Both the position numbers and the translations under genes were made by a program. Shown here piece by piece: positions 15,948 through 20,963 of a stretch of 23,246 bases of DNA. Location of the stretch: IMG/VR virus record IMGVR_UViG_3300018481_000076, positions 1-23,246 of that record; one strand, given 5' to 3'. This DNA comes from a virus. The notes beneath the pieces were generated by a model, which was given only the letters and a program-made list of their open reading frames with translations, was not told where the DNA came from and searched no databases. Position 1 is the first letter of the stretch; every line of letters begins with the position of its first letter.

Positions 15948-16243
15948 TCCGTTGCCCCTTCGATCAAAGCCTTTGAGAGTTCGCGCCAGTTCACGCTGGC
16001 GAGCGCTGCGGACAGCATGTCCGCATAGAGCCCGCTGCCCAGGTCGGGTGCTTGCTCTTCCAAGTTGTCTTTCAGTTCTTGCTCCAGGCGCGCGATGGCC
16101 TGGGCTGTGTCTTCACCGCAGTCGGTGATGCAGTCGCGCGCTGCCTCATTCCAGTAGTTGCTAGTCCCCTCTTCGTTGGTGAGCCACACATTGACCAGCC
16201 ACGTTTCGTAGTTGGTCCAGCCGTTGTATGAGGTGTCAGTCAT
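15944..16243 (-). CDS. Conserved phage protein with N-terminal NGWTNYETW motif
   Basis: The ATG at 16243 follows AAGGAA by about 7 nt; the longer open frame upstream has no site. The 99-aa product starts with NGWTNYETWLVNVWLTNEEG (about residues 6-25). I recognise this motif from a widespread family of small phage and plasmid proteins of unknown function. The rest is acidic and helical (IARLEQELKDNLEE and a C-terminal NWRELSKALIEGATE). In the family the motif usually sits on small soluble proteins of early or accessory regions. The 3' end overlaps the next gene as ATGA. Confidence 0.72.
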   Translation of the reverse strand: MTDTSYNGWTNYETWLVNVWLTNEEGTSNYWNEAARDCITDCGEDTAQAIARLEQELKDNLEEQAPDLGSGLYADMLSAALASVNWRELSKALIEGATE

Positions 16244-16266
16244 TGGTATTCCTTGGTGGTGAGAGT

Positions 16267-16434
16267 TCAGAGGCTCCAGACCTTGGCGGCAGCGGCGCCT
16301 AGGAGCCACGCGAGCAGCAGCACGGGGATGCCTACCCAGGCCGAAGCTAGCGACAGGATGACGCCAACAATCACTGCCTTGACGCAGGCAATCCATAGCA
16401 GCATCGAGACGATGCGCGTGATGAGCTTGACCAT
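16267..16434 (-). CDS. Small membrane protein, two predicted helices
   Basis: The 55-aa product begins MVKLITRIVS and is hydrophobic throughout. It has probable transmembrane helices at about residues 8-30 and 33-52 separated by Ser-Ala-Trp, and a basic N-terminus. The start lies 2 nt after the stop of the upstream membrane protein and lacks its own Shine-Dalgarno, so it is probably coupled to it. The pair of tiny membrane proteins could act as a holin or antiholin, as an exclusion factor, or as a toxin-like peptide. No family is recognised and none of these roles is shown. Confidence 0.6.
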   Translation of the reverse strand: MVKLITRIVSMLLWIACVKAVIVGVILSLASAWVGIPVLLLAWLLGAAAAKVWSL

Positions 16435-16436
16435 GT

Positions 16437-16553
16437 TCAGGCTGCTGTCAGTGCGTCGAGAACAAGAACGATCACTGCCCCGCCGATCGCGCCCCAAAAG
16501 CCGAAGCAGATGGCGCCGACGATGGCGGCAGTGCAGAAGAGTGCTAGGCCCAT
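16437..16553 (-). CDS. 38-residue hydrophobic membrane peptide
   Basis: The ATG at 16553 follows AGGGAG by 6 nt, a good site, and lies 1 nt after the upstream stop. The product is a single hydrophobic, Gly/Ala-rich segment with GxxxG-like spacing (VGAICFGFWGAIGGAVIVLV), long enough for one transmembrane helix or a tight hairpin. Such peptides are often missed in annotation because of their size. Clear start signals and the packed position in the operon support it as a gene. The function is unknown. Confidence 0.58.
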   Translation of the reverse strand: MGLALFCTAAIVGAICFGFWGAIGGAVIVLVLDALTAA

Positions 16554-16554
16554 G

Positions 16555-16746
16555 TCAGGCTCCCTTGGTGGTGTGTTGGTCATACAGGTCGCGCAAGCGG
16601 CTGCAATCGATCGCCTTGCCGTTGTCTGACGCGCGCCATTCGGCATCGGGGTACTCGATGCCCTGGGCGATCAGGTCAAGCAGGCGATCAAGTGCGCGCT
16701 GTTCCTTGCGGCTTGCTGGCGCGATGGTGTCGTTGCGTTGGTTCAT
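16555..16746 (-). CDS. Small hypothetical protein
   Basis: The 63-aa product is charged and helical (RKEQRALDRLLDLIAQGIEY) and ends in CSRLRDLYDQHTTKGA. AAGGGG lies 6 nt before the ATG, and the gene starts 3 nt after the upstream stop. The arrangement of a basic helix, a short turn with Pro-Asp, and a second helix could bind nucleic acid or a partner protein. No recognised motif is present. Confidence 0.62.
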   Translation of the reverse strand: MNQRNDTIAPASRKEQRALDRLLDLIAQGIEYPDAEWRASDNGKAIDCSRLRDLYDQHTTKGA

Positions 16747-16749
16747 GGC

Positions 16750-17430
16750 TTACCCCTTGATGCCACGGCTGCCGAAGAACAGCACCGTGTGACGGTGATA
16801 GGTGTTGAAGGCCAGCATGGTGCCGATGGTGCCGCGCATGGTGTCCGCCCAGGTGCTGGTGCTGATTTCCTTTTCGATCAGCAGCGTGTCGTTCGCGTTC
16901 TCTTCGCCCAGGTCGATCAGTTTGGCGATTTCAAGCAGCACCTCTCTCGTCACGCTCTGAAGTTCAAACGTGTCATCACGCAGCTTGCGCGCTGCGCCGC
17001 GCTCGATGTCAAGGTCAAGGCGTTCAGCTTGCGACAGCGCGGCTTCGCCCGCATCCCATTCGGCTTGCTTGTGAGCCTTGCGCGCGGCCTTGCGCTCTTC
17101 GGCGTCAAGCGTGTTGGCAACGACCATCGTGCCGTAGGCTTGCGCAGTCGCGTGGGCCTTGCCTGCCTTGGTGACTTTCTTGCCGATCAGGTGCCAGATG
17201 GCTTTGCCCTTGTTGGCGTTGTTCAGCGTCTCGACGCTGACGTTGATGCGCTCGATGAACATGGGCGCCGCGTCGTTGTTGAAGTAGCCGACAGAGGCGA
17301 TGTCGCCCACTTGGTGCGGGCACAGGTCGGCAAGCTGCTTGCAAGCCTCTTCGTACTTCGCCTTCACTGTCTCCAGCATGGCGTGAGCTTCGATGACTGC
17401 TTGATTGGCGTATGCGAGGGTGACTGACAT
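16750..17430 (-). CDS. Hypothetical protein, first gene of the leftward operon
   Basis: The 226-aa product has a helical N-terminus (residues 1-36, coiled-coil-like, ending in CKQLADLCP), a mixed alpha/beta segment about 40-100 (SVGYFNNDAAPMFIERINVS, then KGKAIWHLIGKKVTKAG), a long charged helix about 105-165 rich in Ala/Glu/Arg, and a C-terminal segment with a THTV-type strand and FFGSRGIKG at the end. It is not recognised. AGGAGA lies 6 nt before the ATG, and a TATACT -10 candidate lies about 36 nt upstream. As the promoter-proximal gene of the seven-gene operon it should be the most strongly expressed member. Confidence 0.7.
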   Translation of the reverse strand: MSVTLAYANQAVIEAHAMLETVKAKYEEACKQLADLCPHQVGDIASVGYFNNDAAPMFIERINVSVETLNNANKGKAIWHLIGKKVTKAGKAHATAQAYGTMVVANTLDAEERKAARKAHKQAEWDAGEAALSQAERLDLDIERGAARKLRDDTFELQSVTREVLLEIAKLIDLGEENANDTLLIEKEISTSTWADTMRGTIGTMLAFNTYHRHTVLFFGSRGIKG

Positions 17431-17453
17431 TTGGAATCTCCTAGGGGTGGTTA

Positions 17454-17468
17454 ACTGGCAACGCCAGT
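17454..17468. promoter_or_regulatory. Palindrome A, candidate operator
   Basis: ACTGGC-AAC-GCCAGT, two perfect 6-bp arms with a 3-bp spacer. It covers the predicted start point and -10 edge of the leftward promoter. It shares a GCAAnGC core and the same length with palindrome B, centred 16 bp away. Confidence 0.6.
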
Positions 17469-17471
17469 ATA
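17466..17471 (-). promoter_or_regulatory. -10 element of the leftward operon promoter
   Basis: TATACT on the minus strand, one base off consensus, would start transcription near 17459 and give a leader of about 29 nt before the ATG at 17430. No good -35 lies 16-18 bp upstream, so the promoter may be weak or activated. Palindromes A and B flank and overlap it. Confidence 0.5.
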
Positions 17472-17484
17472 ACGCAAAGCGTTA
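17470..17484. promoter_or_regulatory. Palindrome B, candidate operator
   Basis: TAACGC-AAA-GCGTTA, two perfect 6-bp arms with a 3-bp spacer, in the -10/-35 spacer of the leftward promoter. Binding here would block RNA polymerase. The protein is not identified; the XRE-type protein at 15298-15597 is one candidate. Confidence 0.62.
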
Positions 17485-17504
17485 GCCCCCTGGGGCTCCC
17501 CAGG
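17484..17504. repeat. Two overlapping GC-rich palindromes
   Basis: AGCCCC-CT-GGGGCT (17484-17497) and CCTGGGG-CT-CCCCAGG (17489-17504) share the same central GGGG, so only one can form at a time. They could be a further operator or an RNA hairpin insulating the two divergent promoters. No T-run follows on either strand. Confidence 0.45.
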
Positions 17505-17537
17505 TGATGCAAACCCGTTCAGAGCGTGAGGGAATGC

Positions 17538-17543
17538 TATTCT
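17538..17543 (+). promoter_or_regulatory. -10 element of the rightward operon promoter
   Basis: TATTCT is followed by a predicted start near 17550 and an ATG at 17574. The -35 region (about 17515-17520) is a poor match to consensus. Confidence 0.4.
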
Positions 17544-17556
17544 GTGCGATACGCAC
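17544..17556. promoter_or_regulatory. Palindrome C, candidate operator at the rightward start point
   Basis: GTGCG-ATA-CGCAC, perfect 5-bp arms with a 3-bp spacer, immediately after the TATTCT -10 and over the expected start point. It has the same layout as palindromes A and B, though the arm sequence differs. Confidence 0.5.
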
Positions 17557-17573
17557 GAAGACAGGGAGTGAAC

Positions 17574-17786
17574 ATGCTGCATCGGCGTGACCTGAAGCTG
17601 GCCCATGGGGGCCTGTATCGCTGCTGCGTCGAGTCTGCGCGGCAGTGGCTCGAAGAGGACCCGAAGGCCACGGTGCGCGAGGGTGACATGGTCCGGTGCA
17701 AGTGGTGCAGTGGCGAGACTGGTCCGCAGATGATCGTGCGTGGTGATGTGATTCAGTGGAACAACCCCAGTGACAAGCATGGGTAA
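17574..17786 (+). CDS. Small Cys-containing hypothetical protein
   Basis: The ATG at 17574 follows AGGGAG (17563-17568) by 5 nt; earlier starts in the frame lie in the promoter. The 70-aa product has a basic N-terminus (LHRRDLKLAHGGLYRCCVES), a helix with QWLEED, then VRCKWCSGE, so a Cys-Cys pair near residue 18 and a CKWC pair near 58 could hold one zinc ion. A short beta segment (MIVRGDVIQW) follows. As the first gene of the rightward operon it may be an early regulator. No family is recognised. Confidence 0.65.
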   Translation: MLHRRDLKLAHGGLYRCCVESARQWLEEDPKATVREGDMVRCKWCSGETGPQMIVRGDVIQWNNPSDKHG

Positions 17787-18393
17787 CACCACGCCCGCGC
17801 TGTTGCAGTTGATCGCGAAGGCGAACCCTGCGCAGCGTGAGTACCTGCAAGACATGCGTGACCACTACCTTGCCCAGTTCAGGGCAAGCAACAGCATGCT
17901 GTTCGATCGCAAGGGAGTCGCTGCGGGCACGCATGACGCGATGGACAACTGCATTGACGTGATGAAGCGCACCGACAAGAATGCCAAGCGCATCGCTTGC
18001 CGCAAGGGCTGCGCGCACTGCTGTCACATCCCCGTGGACATCACGCGAGACGAAGCGCTGCTGCTGAAGGCCGCTGCTGCTGATGCGGGCATCGCGATCG
18101 ATCGCGACCTGCTGCGCAGGCAGGCCGAAGGCGAATGGAAGAGCAAGCCACTTGAAGAGCGGCGCTGTGTGTTCCTGACTGCTGAGAACGCTTGCGGGGT
18201 GCATGATCATCGCCCGAACTCCTGCCGCAAGTATCACGTGCTCGATGACCCGAAGCAGTGCGACACCGTCAAGTTCTACGGGCGCGATGTGGCGATGCTG
18301 GTGAGCATCGAAGGCGAGTGCTTGCAGGCTGCTGCGTTCACTGCCTTCCGTTCTGGTTCGATGGCTTCAATGCTGCTGGAGGTGACTGAATGA
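17779..18393 (+). CDS. YkgJ-type cysteine-cluster protein
   Basis: Of 204 aa, residues 74-82 form the cluster CxxxCxxCC (Cys74, 78, 81, 82, in ACRKGCAHCC). Residues 130-150 form the second half, CVFL-x6-C-x9-CR, with HDHRPNSCRKY; Cys130, 139 and 149 are visible. This is the signature of the YkgJ/Fe-S or zinc cluster family, whose biochemical role is not established; the cluster probably binds iron or zinc. The N-terminal 70 residues are a helical extension. The ATG at 17779 overlaps the upstream gene; a GTG at 17770 is possible but lies in a worse context. Two further Cys (161, 181) lie downstream. Confidence 0.8.
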   Translation: MGNTTPALLQLIAKANPAQREYLQDMRDHYLAQFRASNSMLFDRKGVAAGTHDAMDNCIDVMKRTDKNAKRIACRKGCAHCCHIPVDITRDEALLLKAAAADAGIAIDRDLLRRQAEGEWKSKPLEERRCVFLTAENACGVHDHRPNSCRKYHVLDDPKQCDTVKFYGRDVAMLVSIEGECLQAAAFTAFRSGSMASMLLEVTE

Positions 18394-19085
18394 GCGAGCT
18401 TGACGAAGACAAGAACATCACCCTTGACGATGGTGAAGCCGCGATCGTGTTCCGCAACGATGGGCGCGTGGACAAGCACTACTTTCAGGGCAGCAGTTCG
18501 GACAAGATCAGCGACTCTTCACCGCTGTTCGCTTCGCTGCTGGTGGCGAAGTTGTTCGATGCGAGCGACGATGAATCGCGCAAGCTGCTGCTGACGCTGC
18601 GTCGCGCTGTCATCAGGGAACTGCCGAAGCCTGCGCTTGTGCCGCTGGCCGATGGCGCCAAGGGCACGTGTGGGCGCTGCTACAGCGAGGCGGATGCCCT
18701 CTATGAAAGCAACTGCGACGATGACCCGCAGGCGCCGGAGAACGGCAACCAGGGCATGTATCACTGCACCGACTGCGGTGCGATGGTCCTGGGCGGCATG
18801 CCGCATCCGCCGCTGTGCTTGCTCTGCACTGAGCGCAGACACCCGCAGTACGACCTGGGCGAGAAGCCGCCCTATCGCGAGCCTGGAAGCCCGCTGAAGG
18901 TCATCTATGCCCCCGGCAGCTTCGACTGGTTCGAGGGCACGCCCGAAGAGCTTGCGGAACTGAAGGCCGACATCGAAGAGAAGTTCTCGAAGGGGCTGCC
19001 GAAGGACGCGAAGGCGATGACCGACAAGGACATGGAAGAGCTTGCGAAGGAACTGAAGGCACGCGGAAAGAACACGCGCCAATGA
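18390..19085 (+). CDS. Hypothetical protein with zinc-ribbon-like CxxC pairs
   Basis: A very strong GGAGGTGA (18378-18385) lies 4 nt before the ATG, which overlaps the upstream stop as ATGA. The 231-aa product has an acidic N-terminus, a helix about 46-80, then CGRC (Cys94/97), a lone Cys109, CTDC (126/129) and CLLC (143/146). These could bind one or two zinc ions as ribbons. The C-terminal 50 residues are charged helix (TPEELAELKADIEEKFSKGL, then DMEELAKELKARGK), probably a coiled coil. The family is not recognised. Metal-binding proteins dominate this operon, and this one could contact nucleic acid or a host protein. Confidence 0.7.
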   Translation: MSELDEDKNITLDDGEAAIVFRNDGRVDKHYFQGSSSDKISDSSPLFASLLVAKLFDASDDESRKLLLTLRRAVIRELPKPALVPLADGAKGTCGRCYSEADALYESNCDDDPQAPENGNQGMYHCTDCGAMVLGGMPHPPLCLLCTERRHPQYDLGEKPPYREPGSPLKVIYAPGSFDWFEGTPEELAELKADIEEKFSKGLPKDAKAMTDKDMEELAKELKARGKNTRQ

Positions 19086-19354
19086 ACCCGATGAACAAGC
19101 TGCCCGCTGACCCTGAATGGATCAAGCTGGTTGACGAGATTGCCCAGGACGCTGCGAAGCGCTTGGGCTGCCTTGTCGTCATGGTGGCGCTGCAAGAGCC
19201 TCACAAGGGTGGCAAGGCGTTGATCGCATGCGAGGGTGTGCCTGACACTGGCCCGCTGCACGAAATGTCCAAGGACCCGCCCGGCTTGATCGCCTACGCT
19301 GCCTACATGGCGCACCTGAGCGACCAGCATGACCGCAAGGGCACGAAGCAGTGA
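19082..19354 (+). CDS. Hypothetical protein
   Basis: The 90-aa product, coupled by ATGA to the gene before and GTGA to the gene after, is a mixed alpha/beta protein. It has a helix (DPEWIKLVDEIAQDAAKRLG), a hydrophobic strand (CLVVMVALQEP), a GKALIACEGVP segment, and a C-terminal helix with AYAAYMAHLSDQHD. The pattern of helix, strand and conserved Cys could be a small ligand-binding domain, but no motif identifies it. GGAAAG upstream is a weak site. Confidence 0.65.
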   Translation: MNPMNKLPADPEWIKLVDEIAQDAAKRLGCLVVMVALQEPHKGGKALIACEGVPDTGPLHEMSKDPPGLIAYAAYMAHLSDQHDRKGTKQ

Positions 19355-19578
19355 CGCACTACGGCATCGGGCTGCGCCTGCATTTCATTGACGTGATGCT
19401 CCAGCACTACGGCACCTTGAACCGGGTTGCGTTGATGGACTACTTCGGAATCTCGACACCACAGGCAAGCAATGACATCAAGGTCTATCTCGGGCGCTGC
19501 CCTGGGAACATGGTCTATGACAAGAGCCTGAAGACCTACACCGTGTGCAGCACGTTCAAGGCGGGGCAGTGGCGATGA
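19351..19578 (+). CDS. Stand-alone winged-helix protein like the N-terminus of CapW/BrxR regulators
   Basis: The GTG at 19351 overlaps the upstream TGA (GTGA). The 75-aa product reads as a complete winged helix: helix 1 (LRLHFIDVMLQHYG), helix 2 (NRVALMDYFGI), recognition helix (STPQASNDIKVYLGR), then a wing (CPGNMVYDKSLKTYTV). The pattern QAS-x-D-I-x-x-Y followed by PGN-x-x-YDKS-x-K-x-Y is what I know from the DNA-binding domain of CapW/BrxR-type regulators, which control CBASS and BREX defence islands. There the domain is followed by WYL and WCX domains, and both are absent here. Whether it binds their operators, or is only an early phage regulator, is unknown. Confidence 0.72.
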   Translation: MTHYGIGLRLHFIDVMLQHYGTLNRVALMDYFGISTPQASNDIKVYLGRCPGNMVYDKSLKTYTVCSTFKAGQWR

Positions 19579-19931
19579 ACTGGTTCGGCAAGCCCTATGG
19601 GGCACCCTACGAAGCCGACTGCGCGCACGTAGCGACTCCGGTGGGGGTGGCATGCGGCTGGTGCGACGAAGCGATTGCAGCGGGCGACGATGGGCTGGTG
19701 ATCCCGCACCTAGGCACTGACAGGCTGGTCAGCGAAAGGCCATGGCACTACGCCTGCCAGCTTCGCAGCGTGGTCGGCGGGGTGCGCCACCAGCTTCGGC
19801 AGTGTTCCTGCTGCGGCCTGGGCGCAGGGCTGCCCCCTGACCCCGAGGGCTTGACCCGCAGGCAGGCTGCCGATGCGGCTGCGTCGCTGTGGGCACTGAA
19901 CATCCGCAAGGGTGACCTGTGGTCAAGGTGA
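19575..19931 (+). CDS. Cys/His-rich phage protein, probable zinc binding
   Basis: The ATG at 19575 overlaps the upstream stop as ATGA; the earlier in-frame ATG (19545) lies inside the preceding gene and is not used. Of 118 aa, the N-terminal MNWFGKPYGAPY is a motif I have seen in actinobacterial and proteobacterial phage proteins. CGWC (Cys27/30), then PWHYAC (His58, Cys61) and CSCC (77/79/80), with Cys16, give a plausible zinc-binding set like a LIM or PARP-type finger. The C-terminus is an Arg/Ala-rich helix (TRRQAADAAASLWAL). Function unknown. Confidence 0.7.
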   Translation: MNWFGKPYGAPYEADCAHVATPVGVACGWCDEAIAAGDDGLVIPHLGTDRLVSERPWHYACQLRSVVGGVRHQLRQCSCCGLGAGLPPDPEGLTRRQAADAAASLWALNIRKGDLWSR

Positions 19932-20281
19932 CCGTTGACCTTGATGCCGACATCGCGCGCATGCGCTGGCATCTGATGGAGGTGATGACCTGCCTGCACA
20001 CGATGCGCAAGCGGCTGTGGATCAATCGCGCGCTGGCGCTGATGAACGTCGCTGCGTGCGCCCAGGTGCTGGCGACCTGGGCAAGCATGGCGGACACCCT
20101 TGGGCATCCCGCTACGGGCGCGCTGGTGCTGCTGAACGTCTTCGCAGTGGCCTGCATCCTGTGGCGCAGCGAAGGGATGTGGCATCGAGCGCACACGGTG
20201 CGGCTGCATCTGCTGGAGGGCATCGCCAAGTACGAAGCGATCAGGGCTCGCACGCTGCTGGAGCAAGGTGGGGGCGAGTGA
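19919..20281 (+). CDS. Two-helix membrane protein
   Basis: The GTG at 19919 overlaps the previous gene by 13 nt. The 120-aa product has a soluble N-terminal helix (VDLDADIARMRWHLMEVMTC), then hydrophobic segments at about residues 38-60 and 66-84, with Arg/Lys at 30-32 (inside by the positive rule), and a long C-terminal helix (HRAHTVRLHLLEGIAKYEAI). The topology predicts both ends in the cytoplasm. It resembles small phage membrane proteins of unknown role; a holin is possible by size and helix number, but no endolysin is nearby, so I do not call it one. Confidence 0.65.
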   Translation: MVKVTVDLDADIARMRWHLMEVMTCLHTMRKRLWINRALALMNVAACAQVLATWASMADTLGHPATGALVLLNVFAVACILWRSEGMWHRAHTVRLHLLEGIAKYEAIRARTLLEQGGGE

Positions 20282-20655
20282 TGGGAGAGTTCGCCATCCT
20301 GATCGGGCACGAAGTGAAGCCCTGCAACTCGATGACCTGGGCGCGCTGGAGAGAAGCGGCAACTGGCTTGAAGGGTGCGAACGGCGGCACCGGGTTTCAC
20401 GTGGCCGATGAAGTGGTGGCTGACGATGTGCGAATCAGCACTGTGTTCCTGGGGCTGGACCACGGGCATGGCGGCAAGCCGCTGTGGTTTGAAACGATGG
20501 TCTTCGGTGGCGTGCTGGACCAGCTTCAGGAGCGCTATGCGACCTGGGATCAAGCAGCAGCGGGGCACGCCTTCGTGAAGGCGACGGTGCTAGGCGAAGA
20601 GCGCAAAGCCGTTGACGAAGTGCGCGCCATGCTGCGGAAGATCGCAGTTTCGTGA
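20281..20655 (+). CDS. Conserved hypothetical phage protein, last gene of the rightward operon
   Basis: The ATG at 20281 overlaps the upstream TGA by one base (TGATG); the much longer open frame from 20017 has no ribosome site. The 124-aa product has VVADDVRISTVFLGLDHGHG then GKPLWFETMVFGG (about residues 41-74), a pattern I associate with a family of small phage proteins. It is followed by RYATWDQAAAGHAFVKATVLG. The His/Asp-rich turn and the downstream helix are the most conserved-looking parts. The function of that family is not known to me. It is followed by the 308-bp non-coding region, so it ends the operon. Confidence 0.7.
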   Translation: MGEFAILIGHEVKPCNSMTWARWREAATGLKGANGGTGFHVADEVVADDVRISTVFLGLDHGHGGKPLWFETMVFGGVLDQLQERYATWDQAAAGHAFVKATVLGEERKAVDEVRAMLRKIAVS

Positions 20656-20732
20656 ATTAACCAACAGATGCACCAAGAATCGTGCGACTGGTATGGCGTC
20701 AGGCTGAAAAGCCTTGCAGATCAAGCACTTGC

Positions 20733-20795
20733 GTACCCCTGCCGACACTAACGCCGATATCGACGGCAGCGTCAAAGAGTGATGCGGCGGGGTAC
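20733..20795. repeat. Long inverted repeat with one bulge
   Basis: GTACCCC-t-GCCG (20733-20744) is complementary to CGGCGGGGTAC (20785-20795) apart from the extra T. The 40-nt interior contains a second CTGCCG/CGGCAG pair that competes for the left arm. This could be integrase arm sites or a structured RNA. Confidence 0.45.
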
Positions 20796-20840
20796 AAAAT
20801 GCCATGGTACTTCTCGCCTAAGCCCTTGATATTCATAGGA

Positions 20841-20860
20841 AATCCATCCTTCTATGGATT
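20841..20860. other. Inverted repeat, candidate attachment-site core
   Basis: AATCCAT-CCTTCT-ATGGATT, perfect 7-bp arms with a 6-bp spacer, 104 bp before the integrase start. This fits tyrosine recombinase core sites, which are inverted repeats with 6-8-bp overlaps. The ATGGATTGG run (20854-20862) matches the codons for Met-Asp-Trp, as found in the conserved 5' part of dusA, a known target of P4-type integrases. The match is short and could be chance. Confidence 0.4.
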
Positions 20861-20963
20861 GGCGTGTCACTTAGCCTCACGCCGCAGACCCGACAGGTTT
20901 ACACCAAGCGTTGCACCATGCGACCATCGCGCCCGGTTCCATCAACACACACCGGAGAACGAC

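Larger units (their letters stand above)
20656..20963. other. Non-coding region upstream of the integrase, candidate attP and integrase promoter region
   Basis: This 308-bp gap has no supported gene. It is locally more AT-rich (about 20797-20880) than its surroundings. It holds a long inverted repeat (20733-20795), a short one (20841-20860), a CGATATCG palindrome (20755-20762) and a weak 5-bp GAAA hairpin (20701-20714). The integrase frame stays open through it, and an ATG at 20799 could give an extended integrase, but the domain begins normally at 20964. TTGATA at 20826-20831 is a possible -35 without a clear -10. The placement is typical of attP plus integrase regulation. Confidence 0.5.

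Noticed and set aside
19919-20281. Holin
   Set aside because: Two membrane helices and size are compatible, but no endolysin or spanin pair is adjacent, so the label would be guesswork.
20701-20714. Terminator for the rightward operon (AGGCT-GAAA-AGCCT)
   Set aside because: Only a 5-bp stem with no T-run after it; too weak to call.
20799-20963. N-terminal extension of the integrase from the ATG at 20799
   Set aside because: The frame is open, but the extension would cover the inverted repeat, and the normal arm-binding domain begins just after the well-placed ATG at 20964.
20656-20963. tRNA gene or tRNA 3' fragment as attachment site
   Set aside because: No T-loop (GGTTCGA-type) or CCA-end sequence was found on either strand of this region.
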